Source: Epiperipatus broadwayi
Taxonomy: Eukaryota > Onychophora > Udeonychophora > Euonychophora > Peripatidae
Assembly (NCBI GenBank): GCA_028023455.1
Contig: JAQFVV010006231.1
Location: forward strand, 8,384,036 to 8,448,035
Direction: 5' to 3'
DNA length: 64,000 nucleotides
Every line of letters starts with the position of its first letter. Position 1 is the stretch's first letter. This document shows positions 11,401-22,972 of this stretch, in pieces. The translations under genes and the position numbers were made by a program. The notes under the pieces are model-generated. The model was given only the letters and a program-made list of their open reading frames with translations. It did not search any database and was not told where the DNA came from.

Positions 11401-13238
11401 AAACATTTATCAATAAATGTAATTAAAAGGAATTTGAATCAAATCCCTTCTAATTACATTAAGTTCAGTATAGACAAGATAATTGTATTTAAATATTATT
11501 TATCAACAAGGTATCTTAAAACATTTTATTTTACTGCCTTACATCAATTTATATTTTTAATCAGGAATTCATCAAGAAGTCTGGTTTCCATATGGGGAAA
11601 AAGTTCCCAGATCTCATGGATTTTATGATAAATATTACTGGCACACTCAAGTCTGCTCTTTCATACTATTTTCTTGTTCTTTCTCATAATTCTCTACCAG
11701 GTATCAGAATAAAAGTTGCATGATTAAAAATTATAAAAAGTTGTTAAGCACATCAGATTTAAAAATAATTTGATACATAGTTCATCACCCAAAACTCATT
11801 TTAAGACAAAATCCTGTTTTGGATATTCACCCAAAAATCTACAATAAAAGAAGTATGATATATAAATGAAATTCTTAAAGTGGCTCCAAACGATTTTTTT
11901 TTCCAGATCCAGCAATGGAGCCAACTGGATTTATTCTCTAAAGGAAATTTGAGACTCATCAACAAATTCAAGATAATCCATAATCATTGTACTCATCTGC
12001 TTTATAAATGAAAGTTAATAGTACTAATGTGAGTAGATGTGGACAAATATAAACATGAAACACATGGTTAGTGATTGTTGAATCTATGATTACTGTCATA
12101 AAGTTGAGGATTTAATAAAGATATTAGCAAATTTTTCTCTTGGTTGGAATCTCTGTAGATTACATTATGATATTTTATTAATAGTTTTAAGAAATTCAGA
12201 TAAATAAATAAAATTATTATTTACATCAATATTTGCCTTTTTTAACTTGTTTTGAGATTTACTTGTTATATTAAAACTATTAGTAGAATTTAGAGTAATA
12301 GTATCAGTAAAACTTATAACAACAGAATAGTAGAAAAGTATTATTTATAATTAGTCTGTGAAAAATAAACAATAGTATCTAAGTTTGTTTCGCTGATACT
12401 TTTAATAAATAAACTATTTAAAGTTTCAATTTGACAAATGTCTGAAGAAGGTATATGTAAATTTTAGGCTTCAAGCAGTGAGTTATATTAGAAAAAAATG
12501 TATTATTTATCTTTAATATCAGATTATTAACAGAAAAGTACGAAATTTATTCAACTTATAATTTTGTTTTTTGATAACACTTTTAAATTATAAGCCGCTT
12601 TTTAAACTTTTAAAAAAATTAAATTTCATTTTTTCAAATAAAGTGAAAGACAAACTTGCCCATTGCTAGAATTAAGCAGAAATGGAAAATGTCTTACCTT
12701 TGCTCAATGTTTTGGGTTGCCTTATAAATAGCAATCAGGAAATGACTTATGTGAAAAGTTTTTTGTTTATTTAAAAATGTCATTTATTTAAAAAAGTAAA
12801 TCTTGAACTGAGTGCTAACAGGAATATGATATCAGTGATATAGATTGTATTATATTACAGTTCATATTTATTGTGGGGGTAATTTAACCACTTCATATTA
12901 TCTTGGGATATCTTACTCTAATAAAAAGCATCTTCGATTATTTTAATCATCTTAGAAGTAACTTGTCAATTTTTTTTAAAATTTTTTCAGAGCTAAAACA
13001 AATGAAACCTTTATTTTTAGAACTTATGTTAAAATAATATCAATTTTGACGATTTTTTTTTTTTTTTACAGAAATAACTAAATATATATGCAAACACATA
13101 TTTATATATAATGATTATATATAACAGCTCATGATTCATGTAATAAAAAATATGTATTTGAATTTTAATATTTCTGTTTCATTTTATAGAAATATATTTG
13201 ATCTTGAAATACAAGTATAATGTATATATTTAACCTAG
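8463..13238. other. AT-rich stretch without recognisable genes
   Basis: Nearly 4.8 kb with no coding signal I can support and no repeat I could pair within the window. Short (TA)n runs occur near 9731 and 10,735. A possible first exon near 9660-9735 is discussed in the findings. Confidence 0.5.
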
Positions 13239-13310
13239 ATGTAATCAATCAAAGGGCATTTGAACCCAGACTTTCAAGCTCACTACAGTCATCCAAATAT
13301 ATTTGACAAA
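13239..13310 (-). repeat. MITE-like end fragment (hairpin family)
   Basis: GATGTAAT...ATTTGAACCCAGACTTTCAAGCTC...CAGTCATCCAA matches the arm end of the large hairpin at 15,612-16,114 and of the small hairpin at 61,660-61,812. Only the terminal part is present. Confidence 0.5.
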
Positions 13311-13667
13311 AATGACTATTATTATTTTATATATATGAATTTTATTTTATAGTCATTTTTAAATTCATAGAAATTGCAACTAAATAGATTAGCTAATGTT
13401 AATTAAATCCAAATGAGTACAGCTACCAGGACCTTACTAATTTTCCACATTCAAATCATTCACTTATCTTGTTTGTTGTTGCAATGTTTTAATGAAGTGA
13501 TTTGAGTCTTTAGAGAAAGGATGGATATAAAATGGAATAGCCATTACTGGAGAAAAGAATGAAATCATTTAATTGCATAAAAAGTTACAAATAATTTGTG
13601 CAATAAACTGAACTATTAACTAAAAAATATTTTTTCAAAAAATATTAATTAGCAACATATAAAGCAT

Positions 13668-14086
13668 GTGTAATATTTCTGTAGTGTAATTTTGAACCAG
13701 TCCTTATCATTTGGCTTAGACTCAATCTCTTACACCTATCTTCATTGTTATTCATTATTGGATAATCTGTAGTCTAATATATACTTTCATTAAGTACTTT
13801 GTGTTAAAGTTGTGAGGGCAGCACATTTAACACATCAAATAAACTATAGTAATTTGCATATATACGAATAATGATAAAAATATGTGTGAGATTGTAGTCT
13901 GGGCCAATTGATGAAGGCTGGTTCAGCACAAAATTTGCATCTTGGGGATTATAGATGTTTTTCACATGTCTTTGGTTATACGTTTATGATTACATTCCTT
14001 CACAAAGTGTTAAAAGTGAATAAAAATCAGTACCTTGTGTGAGAGTGGTGTAATGAAAATTATTGAATAAGCTCTAGTCTAATGAC
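13668..14086 (+). repeat. MITE-like element with terminal inverted repeats
   Basis: It starts with TAATATTTCTGTAGTGTAATTTT and ends near 14,086 with a diverged inverse of that sequence. The centre holds the module shared by this family (GTCTGGGCCAATTGATG..GGCTGGTTCAGCAC near 13,897, then CACATGTCTTTGGTTATACG). The same ends and core are found at 62,354-62,719. No coding capacity; a non-autonomous DNA transposon is the likely type. Confidence 0.6.
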
Positions 14087-14110
14087 TGACTAACAAGAAT
14101 TATTAATAAA

Positions 14111-14212
14111 GCATGTGTGATTTATCCAGTATTTTTTTTAAAAAATGTATATTATGTGTTTACATGTGTGATTTATCCAGTATTTTAAAAAAAATTATAT
14201 TACATATTTATT
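14111..14212 (+). repeat. Two-copy tandem duplication, about 55-bp unit
   Basis: CATGTGTGATTTATCCAGTATTTT occurs at about 14,112 and again at 14,164, each followed by A-run and ATATTA..ATTT sequence. Confidence 0.8.
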
Positions 14213-14530
14213 AAAAAAAATTATAACAACCAATTGCATATTCATTTGTCAATCTATAAATTCAAGCTAACCCTGCAGCAAATAAGTCAATATACTTTGT
14301 AATTTATTTCAACATCATGATACATAATACTATTATTGTCATCTCTCTCCTGTTAATATAAATGGTTACATAATGGACCAATAATATGAGGGTGTTAGAT
14401 TGATGTAATGTCTACATGGGTATGACAACAATATCAAATCCACCAAGGGATTTGAGCATTCCATTATTGGTTTTTCAATAAAATGAATGGTTAAATTGTT
14501 GAAGAGGTGAAAAGATTAAAGCCTGCTTAT

Positions 14531-14715
14531 TAAAGTTTAAGGAATTGCTGTCTTCATATAAGCCAAGCACTGATTGTATATATATGTGTGAGAGATTATG
14601 ATATTGCCTAATTGATGAGTGCTGGTTCTGCACAAAATATGTTTATTTGGAACCATTAATCTTTTTTGAATGTGTGTAGTTATGTGTATCGGCTGTTTGA
14701 GATGGAGTGGAGAAA
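14531..14715 (+). repeat. Right half of the hairpin MITE family
   Basis: It runs in the same order as the right half of the 15,612-16,114 hairpin: AAGCACTGATT, ATATGTGTGAGAGATTATGAT, TTGATGAGTGCTGGTTC, then a diverged TTTGAGATGGAGTGGA. The left half is absent. Confidence 0.6.
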
Positions 14716-15486
14716 AATCCTTCTGTTTACTATAATAAATATTTATACTGAATGATTAAGTTAATTACTATTGTCTTAACTTTTTTATTATGACTCAACA
14801 AATTTGATTTTAATGTAATAGAGTTTGTTTTTTTATATATATAAAATACAATAATCAGATCTCTAAGTAAGTTGATGTTTGAAACTGTTATTATACTATA
14901 AAAGTTAAAGATTCATTGTTTTATTGTAAAAATAAAAGAACAGTTCTCTACTCTAACATCATCTAATATAAGCTTGAGTAATCAGTGATTACTAGATACA
15001 AATAAAAACTCTGTCCTTAGTAGTTAAAACCCCATCATCAGAATTTGGTCTTTATCAGTTAAATTAATTTTAAAATGGGATGTAGTAATGCTTGCTATTC
15101 ACATTCTTATATATCTTAAACTGATGAAGTAAATATTAAAAAAGTATACCTGTAAATCTGTTTAATCTGTATACTCACATTATATATTTTAATACATATA
15201 CTTTACAAGTAGGAAAATATTTATACAACAAAATTTAAACTAATATCTTAAGATATTTGTAATATTTGATATAATACTGTTTATTAATCAAATACATTAT
15301 TTTCCGATGAGAAAAAACCACATTGAGTCTCATTCAAGTCTCATTACTGTCACATACTTATTGTATTTATTCTGCCATGCCGTTCTAAATAAAGTTAATT
15401 TTATTCACTTTTTCAAAAAAAATATTAAAGTTTCATTTGAAATAGCTTCAAAATATAAAGCTAATGATCATAATGTATTGCATACT
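14716..15486. other. AT-rich non-coding stretch
   Basis: Nothing recognised beyond short A/T runs. Confidence 0.6.
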
Positions 15487-15592
15487 CTGGTGCAGTGGTA
15501 ATGGACCAGACTTGGGGAACTAAAGCCCTACCTAGTATTGATTCCAGTTATGACACTTCTACTGCTCAAACTTATGAACTCATGACAATAAA
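15487..15592 (+). repeat. tRNA-derived SINE (family 2)
   Basis: TGGTGCAGTGGTAATGG is A-box-like and GTATTGATTCC (near 15,535) is B-box-like, about 45 bp apart as in a tRNA. The tail (CTTATGAACTC) resembles the copies at 22,872 and 25,148. Diverged, non-coding. Confidence 0.55.
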
Positions 15593-15611
15593 GATATATA
15601 TATATATAATA

Positions 15612-16114
15612 TTTAAATACATGCATACTTTATATCCCTGGAGTTTAAATATAATTATAGTAGATTTGAATCCAAACTTTCAAGCTCCCTTCAGCTATCC
15701 AATCTATCTCATACAACCAATACACATTACTACATACATGTGAAAAAAATAAATGATTTCCAATATACATATTTCATGATGAACCAGCACCCATCAGTTG
15801 GTCCAGATCATTATTTCTCACACACATATAATCAGTGCTCAGTTTATGTTAAAGTTTGAAGATTTGTTATCTTAATATAAACCAAGCACTGATTATATAT
15901 GTGTGTGAGAGATGATGATCTGGACTAATGGATGAGTGCTAGTTCAGCATGAAATACATATATTGGAGATCATTTATCTTTTTCCCATGTGTATGGTCAT
16001 ATGCATTGGTTGTATGAGATAGATTGGATAGTTGAAGGGAGCTTAAAAGTCTGTGTTCAAATCTCCTATAATTACATTTAAAATCCATGGATATAAAGTA
16101 TATCTGTATTTAAA
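15612..16114. repeat. Large hairpin MITE, arms about 240 bp
   Basis: The two halves are reverse complements from the outer ends (TTTAAATACATG...TTTATATCC and GGATATAAAGTA...TGTATTTAAA) to the centre (ATCAGTGCT..CAG and AAGCACTGAT), with a loop near 15,855-15,871. Landmarks on the left are CTTTCAAGCTCCCTTCAGC near 15,678 and GAACCAGCACCCATCAGTTGG near 15,782; their complements appear in the right arm. Other parts of this family are at 13,239, 14,531, 35,951, 51,438, 61,660 and 62,037. No coding capacity. Confidence 0.85.
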
Positions 16115-16709
16115 CTTACAGATTTACCCTGTATCCTGCCCACATCTCTTCTGTGTATTTAAATGGACAAAATCTTTATATGAGAGATCAAACAATTTTT
16201 TGGGTCAAATATCATTTTCTAATCAATAAAAAAACAATTTGGTATTCCCTATAACAATACATCAGTAACAATGTCAGCATGTATACTTGATAGTTCTCAT
16301 TCAAAATAAGATTTTAATTTGAATTCCCTGTACAATCTTATTTCCATGTAGTGTGGTATATATACAATAACTGGAATACTCTGCTAAAATTATTTACTTT
16401 AGAAATATAAACTGATTTTTTTCTACATTAATCAGCATAATTTATTCAGAATTTTTATTGACTTTTTTTTTCAATTTTCTGTAGAAAAATTTAAAAATTG
16501 TATCTTTAATTCCTGTTTTAAATTTTAGCAGTGATTTCAGAATTTATTATTATTGAGAATTCTTTTTATGGAAACATCATTGAAAATGTATTTAAGAGCA
16601 GATCTTTTCACTCTAGAGCCACCTACTTACTATAAGTGTGAATAAATAATGGACACTAGATATATTAATATTATAATATACACATCTCCAGACCAGATAT
16701 AATAATATT
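16115..16709. other. AT-rich non-coding stretch
   Basis: No gene or internal repeat recognised. Confidence 0.6.
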
Positions 16710-16880
16710 GATAGAAATAAATTCCATGAAGTTAATTATTATATATAAATAATGGTAATACACTCAGACATAAATAATATATTCAAGATATATGTCAAAA
16801 CATGCTTAAATATATGTAACACAATTTATTAATTAAACATGCACAAAGCATATTAATGAATAAATATCTAGTCATTCATA
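16710..16880 (+). repeat. Dispersed repeat, copy 1
   Basis: It shares a collinear order of motifs with 22,086-22,245: ATTCCATGAAGTTAAT / ATTTCATAAAAATAA, CAATACACTCA, AAATAATATA, TATGTCAAAACATG, CATGCACAAAGCAT / CACACAAGCATG, then an ATAAATA..TAGC run. Part of its start is duplicated again near 16,992-17,035. Unclassified, non-coding. Confidence 0.5.
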
Positions 16881-17601
16881 TCACCAATATGTAAATTAAA
16901 AATGTGTAATCTCTTCAAGAAAAAGAGAGAGGGGATAAATGTAATCTTGAAAAACACACATTTCCATATAATAAATTAGAAATTGTATGCTAGAATTATA
17001 CTTTATAAAGTTAATTATTATATATAAATCATTATAATATACAATTTTTTAAATTAGAAATGTTGGATCTAGTCAAATATATATATAGTGCCCTTTTCTA
17101 TAGGTCAGAAATAGTCAATTATAGTAAATTACTAAAAATTTTAAATTTTAGAATATGTTATTTTAATATGTTAATTATATTTTGTCAATTATGTTATAAA
17201 GTACAATTTGAAGCTAAAGAAAATATGTAGTATATAAAATTATAGCGAATCATTTAAAAATAGTTATGTAAAGCTTTAAATATTGTTGCATATGGTTGCA
17301 AAAGCTGGCCATATTAAATAACACAGCTATAAATATTTAAAAGAATATTTAAATGTTAAATTTTAATAGTTTTAAACTTATAGAAGTAAATGTTATATTT
17401 TAAATTTATAAAGTCATATTTAATAATCTAATAAAAATCGTATATTTTAAAGAATTAGCTTTATGATAGTGAAAATTGTATTTAGTTCTATATTTTCTAA
17501 ATTGTTCTTCCAAAATTTTATAATTATATTATTTAATATAATAAGTGTAGCAATTTTATAAATCCAGACAGAGAAATAGATTGAAAATAGTCTGTTTTAA
17601 A
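16881..17601. other. Very AT-rich non-coding stretch
   Basis: No feature recognised apart from the short duplicate near 16,992-17,035. Confidence 0.6.
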
Positions 17602-17655
17602 TTTTAGTAATCATGTGACTTTTAGTAATCATGTGACTTTTAGTAATCATGTGAC
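17602..17655 (+). repeat. 18-bp minisatellite, three perfect units
   Basis: TTTTAGTAATCATGTGAC is repeated three times without a mismatch. Each unit contains CATGTG, an E-box-type core, so the array presents three evenly spaced potential bHLH sites. Confidence 0.95.
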
Positions 17656-19840
17656 TTGTATACTACATACTTTCACACACATGCTTGTTTGTATTTAAAA
17701 TAACAAAGTTTGAAATATTTAAAAGTTGTATTATAGAACTGGATATAATTACTATCTATCATAGAAGTGAATATTAAATAGTCATTATAAAATGTTTCTA
17801 AAATGTTTTAAAGACGAATACAGATATAATAAAAAATTAAATAATTTTGTTTAAATAAAACTAGATAAATTGAATATTAAAAATTGAGTAGGTTATTAGA
17901 ATTATTTTAAAAGTTATTTTAAACGTTTAAATAATTTTAATAAAATAATAATTAATTTAAAAATTATATTTTAAATAATATTTGTAAGTTATATTACATC
18001 ATAAATTTTTATTTTAAAAATTTAATTCTGCAAGTTTGCGAAATATGTAAATTTGTTCTCAAGCTAAAAGTAAGAATTAATCAATAGGATAAGGTATTCT
18101 TGCAAGATATAAATATCGTTGTAACTGATTTATCAGAGGGAGATTAATAATGGATTGAAACCAGAGAAAGGTATATTAGTAGCTATCAAAGAGATAGTAT
18201 TTTTAAATTTTTATTTTAGTCAGTTTTTTTAATACTTTCTTATAGTTTTATTTGCAAAAACATTGATATTTTTAAAGAAGTATTTTGCAAAAGAGAGTTT
18301 AAAATATAATATATTTTAGAAACTTCATGAAAATGATTTGCTAAGTTTTAACAGTTTGCTTACCAGGATTATTTTATTCTAAGTTTAACCTAAAATTTCA
18401 CAATAAAAAATGGATATACTACGAAATAAAATGTATATAAATTATAATAATATAAAAATGCATAGAATGTTTGTTGATACTATTTTATTAATGCTTAACC
18501 AGAGAACTGTTTTGGTACATAAAATCCCGGATATGCAATGGAAAGCTATTTGCCATCTAAAAAAAAATTGGAGGCGCATTATTTTATAAGCTTATCCAAG
18601 ATTTATTTTTTAAATAGTAATAAGACAATTATATCTTATGAATCATTTTATAAAATATTATATCAAAAGGAATAAAATGTTTAGTCCTTTTTGAAGGAAA
18701 CATTTTTCTAAAATATATATATATCTTGAAAGAATTAAGGGAAGAAATTACAGAGAAGATTTTATTAAAAGCGTTGTGATATATAAAACTTCTAGTCTCA
18801 GAAATATTAAAAACGCATCTTTAGAAGTATTTGTTTTAAAGCACTTTATTAAGAATGGAAACCTATATAAAAAAAGTGAACATATAGTTAAATAAAAAGA
18901 TGGATCCATGAAAATACAAATAGTACTTAAAAGTTTCATCGGATAACTAAAGTTAAATTAGATGGAGGATGAATCAGATGCGCCAGCAGAGAATATTGAA
19001 TAAACTTCGTTGGAATAATTCTTTAATATTACAGTTTAATAATTATCATTCTGAACAGTAAAGACCCGGGATTATTTTCTATAAACTTTATTAAAATGGA
19101 TTAATAATTATTTTTATTTTTTAAACTTTAACTCTAGAGAAAGTAATAAACATTTTTCGAACTTTATCATGAACTGTTTGTCAAGTAAAAGTTAATGGAA
19201 GAAATAAGTAATTATAGTTTTGATTTTTTTTTATTAACTTAGTTTAAATGTAATTTTTTTCTATTTTTTATAAGATTAGGAAAACATAAATCATTAATTT
19301 GTTAATAACATATAATTTTATAATATAATAATCTAATAATTTAGATAAGAATATTTTTTAGATAAAGTGTATGATTGTATATTTTCTTTATGTATGCAAT
19401 GTTTTTATATCTAGTGGATGAAGGAAGCCTACTGAACATGATGACTAGATAAAGGTTATTTAATAATGATAATGAATATTAATAATTTATCATGTATATT
19501 CTTTGTTTTCTTTTAGATTATCTATGAATAGCAAGAATGGAGTATAAATGTTTTTAATTATAAATGTAAACACATTTTTCATACAACATTTTAAAAACAT
19601 TATGAGATAGGATTGATTTGAAAATATGCATACAATGATTTTTTATACTAGTGATATAATCCAACATACTAACAAATATTTGTGTGATTCTTTAAAACTT
19701 TTCATGTTATTGGATAATCAAATGTTGTCTGATTAGATTGTATATGATTAAGCATACAGAATAATGAAATAGACAGACTTTTCTTGTGGGACAGTGATTG
19801 TTTTAAAATTATCAGTGAATTTTATTTATTGTTTTTGTAA
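17656..19840. other. AT-rich non-coding stretch
   Basis: No gene recognised. A short GC-richer patch at 18,962-19,003 reads as a 13-codon acidic ORF, too short to support. Confidence 0.55.
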
Positions 19841-19957
19841 ATGCAGATAGTTATTTATCGATGTAAGATGTGGAAAATCTTGAGAAATACTAATGAGATA
19901 GTGGCTTGGAAGTACTTGGGTAGAGAGGAAACCAAGATGATGTTTTTGTTAAAATAG
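19841..19957 (+). CDS. Unsupported small ORF, 38 codons
   Basis: An ATG at 19,841 opens a frame of 38 codons ending TAG at 19,955-19,957. The peptide has a mixed composition (it ends near WKYLGREETKMMF), unlike the F/I/L/Y/K/N translations typical of this AT-rich DNA. A T-rich tract ending TGCAG at 19,845 could be a splice acceptor, and AATAAA lies about 130 bp downstream (near 20,086). It may be a terminal exon or a chance frame; I recognise no family. Confidence 0.15.
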   Translation: MQIVIYRCKMWKILRNTNEIVAWKYLGREETKMMFLLK

Positions 19958-22085
19958 GATATTATAAGGAATGTGAATAATACTTATAGTCTTTATGTAG
20001 ATATCAGCATAGTTAACAAAGCCCTATGACTAGTACACATTTTATTTGGACAGTGTTTTTATATTTCTTTAAATATTTGATGTTCTAATAAAGCTAAAGG
20101 AATAGCTTTAACATCATTTATGTACTAGAGGATATTAGACAGGTAAAGGTCATACCTCCATATCTAGTTTATGCACTGTGCCATGATTTTTGAGATGTTA
20201 TGAGTGATACTCTAGCTTTCTTCCTTAAATCCTATGCATCTATTTCACTATCTTTATTTTATGTGACTGCATCGTTTAGTAAGATATTTTGAAAAGAAAT
20301 GGTAAATAATTTAGAGTTTAGGTTATGCTATCGTTTTGTATAAGATTGATTTATTTGCTTAGAAGGAATAGAATTTTATAACTTGAAATTGAAGGTCCAA
20401 TGAATCCTAAAGGAAAGGAAAGAATCATAGAATATATTTTGAATTTATTTCTGGAAGGAAATATAAATTTTTAGAATAGAGTATCTAAAACAAAGATATT
20501 TTCTTTAAAATGTTAATAATTTTGGAATGCTTATTATGTTATTGTTTTAGAAAAATAAGTATTGCATATTTTTAAAATGCAATAGTACAAAGTAAATATT
20601 ATAAAGAATAGGCATAATATAATTTTATGTATTGAATAATAAGAATATATCGATAGTTACACTTATATCATGCCAAAGAAAGGCTAAATGGGACTATGTT
20701 ATGTTTAGTAAACAAAGTGTAATAAGTGATATCTACTAAAATCTAGTAATGAATTTTGGATAAATATTTTATGTAACATCTTTGACATTGCAAGATGAAA
20801 TTTGTTTTTTAAATATTTTAATAAATCCATACTCATTATAAAGTTAATTTTGTTTTCTATGAATGTGTTTTAAGAAAAATATAATTTAATAATATTAAGG
20901 AGGAGAATTTTGTTAATAAAATAAATGAATATATTTGTAATAAGTTAACCATAATGAGAAACCAAATGGTAACATTTTTATTTTGTCTTAAGTCTAAATA
21001 AAGATATAACTAAATATAAATTATTTTTATAACCCAGTAGATAAAAATGTAAAGTATAAAATAAGGATATCCACTGTAAATAGTGTACATAAATTGTTTA
21101 TTTTATTTTGTTGTTATTAATAAACTTTGTTAAAATTTGTTTTTCAAAAATTTTTGTGACTGAATTGTTTATTTCTCCACTTCACTGCATGAAATCACGA
21201 TATATTCATAATAATTGAAACAAACAAATAATTTTGCACAAAAAGATAAATAGAGAATTATTTTAAGAATTTAAATATTTTATTGGTATTCTTTTAATTA
21301 AATAATCATAATTTTACATTATTTTATTGGTCATAAAGTAGACTTCATAATAGTACATTGAATTATATGCTATCAGTTGCCACACATATTTTGTTTGTTA
21401 GATTAGCAAATGCTACCACGTAGTTGTTATATTATTACATGAAGATATAAGATCATATTTTATTATTTTATTATGGTAATAAAATTATGGTATAAGAAAA
21501 GATATACAGAGTTAGTTATACAATGAAGAATATTATTATTATTTTATTATTATTAGTTTAGTGTAGTAGATTATGACATAAAATTCCCTTCTCACATTTT
21601 ACTACTGTAATTTTAAATTAACTTAGAATAAATTTATGAACCTGAGATTTTATAAAGCTAAATTATTATAAATAAAAGATTAAGATGTAATTATTAGCTT
21701 AATCTTAGTGAGTAGAAGTTATCAAAGTCGTAAGAATACTATGAGTTTTGTTATTTGAAATAGTAATAGGGGGGATAGTGTTTTTATGCCATTGAGGTAG
21801 TATCCTGTAGGATATTGGCTCAATGTAATCTATCTTGTCACCTGTATTTTCACTTCAAGTCTCATGAAAATATTAAATATTTATTTAATTTATTTTTATA
21901 AACTGAACCTTAATCATATTTTAAATTTGAGTTTGTGAATATTTTAAAACTAATGTTGAATATTTTATTTATTAATTATTAACTGAGCTAGAACCCATTT
22001 TATTTATATCATATATTATCTGGAATTGAAGATGCACAAAGGCACGGTTAGAATATATATATAAAATAAAGCAACAATATGTCAG
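19958..22085. other. AT-rich non-coding stretch
   Basis: No gene recognised. It has a short ATT-repeat tract near 21,530-21,555. Confidence 0.6.
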
Positions 22086-22552
22086 AAATGAATTTCATAA
22101 AAATAACATGTATGTAATTATAAACAATACACTCAAATGTAAATAATATAGGCAATACATTTATCAAAATATGTTTAAATATAGATAACAAAATTAATCA
22201 AACCTCACACAAGCATGTAAATAAATAAATAGCTATATATAAAACAAACAAAAATTATTTTTTTTCACAGAATAGTATTTCATCCAAAAAAAAAAAAAGA
22301 ATCTTTATAGATGATATTGAAAATGTTAGTCATCATCCCTCCATATATGATGAAGAAGATTGTACTTTTTAGAGACATCTGATGAAATCCCTATTTCAGG
22401 AAAATGCTTGTTGTTTTTGTAGTTGATAAGAGTAATTGATTATTTATTATTACATAGTTGTGTGTGATTTGATAATCACATTTGTTATTCATATTTAAAT
22501 ATGTTTTGACATATGTCTTAGATATATTATTTGTATGCGCTGTTCTGTAATT
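22086..22552. repeat. Dispersed repeat, copy 2, with inverted ends
   Basis: The left end 22,116-22,189 is the reverse complement of 22,484-22,552 with scattered changes (landmarks ATATGTTTAAATAT and ATATTATTTGTATG). The left part is collinear with 16,710-16,880. The 290-bp middle has no ORF. The shape fits a MITE of about 440-470 bp. Confidence 0.6.
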
Positions 22553-22871
22553 AATAAACCTAATTGCAATGAGATGCCTGTTTGTTTGTTTTTTGTCTTA
22601 TTAGAATGACGGATAAAAAAATTTAATTTTGAAATCCAAAAAATTCATAAATGCGAAAACACTGAAACCAGGGATTTTGAATTATTTTATCTGTACGTGA
22701 TAAGCAATTATGTTACAAATTTAATAAATTAAAAAACGTAATCACACACACAAAAAAGAACATTTCCAAAAAAAATTTAGTGCAGTCAAAATATTTCAAG
22801 CCGCTTTAGTTACTCATCTAATATTATTTTTTATGAGCTCCTGAGTTATTAAGTCATTATTCTTTTTGCCT

Positions 22872-22972
22872 TGAGTGGTTTGGTGCAGCTGCTAAATGTC
22901 TGACTAGGATTGAGAGGTCTTAGGAATGATTCTGGTGCTTGAATTTCTCATGAACTCTCAAGTAATAAATCC
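22872..22972 (+). repeat. tRNA-derived SINE (family 2)
   Basis: CTGCTAAATGTCTGACTAGGATTGAGAGGTC, with a weak B-box (GGAATGATTCT) and the tail GCTTGAATTTCTCATGAACTC then AGTAATAAAT, the same tail as the copy at 25,148. Non-coding. Confidence 0.6.

Noticed and set aside
18962-19003. 13-codon acidic micro-ORF in a GC-richer patch
   Set aside because: Too short, and an in-frame stop directly precedes it; no splice or repeat support beyond a bare AG.
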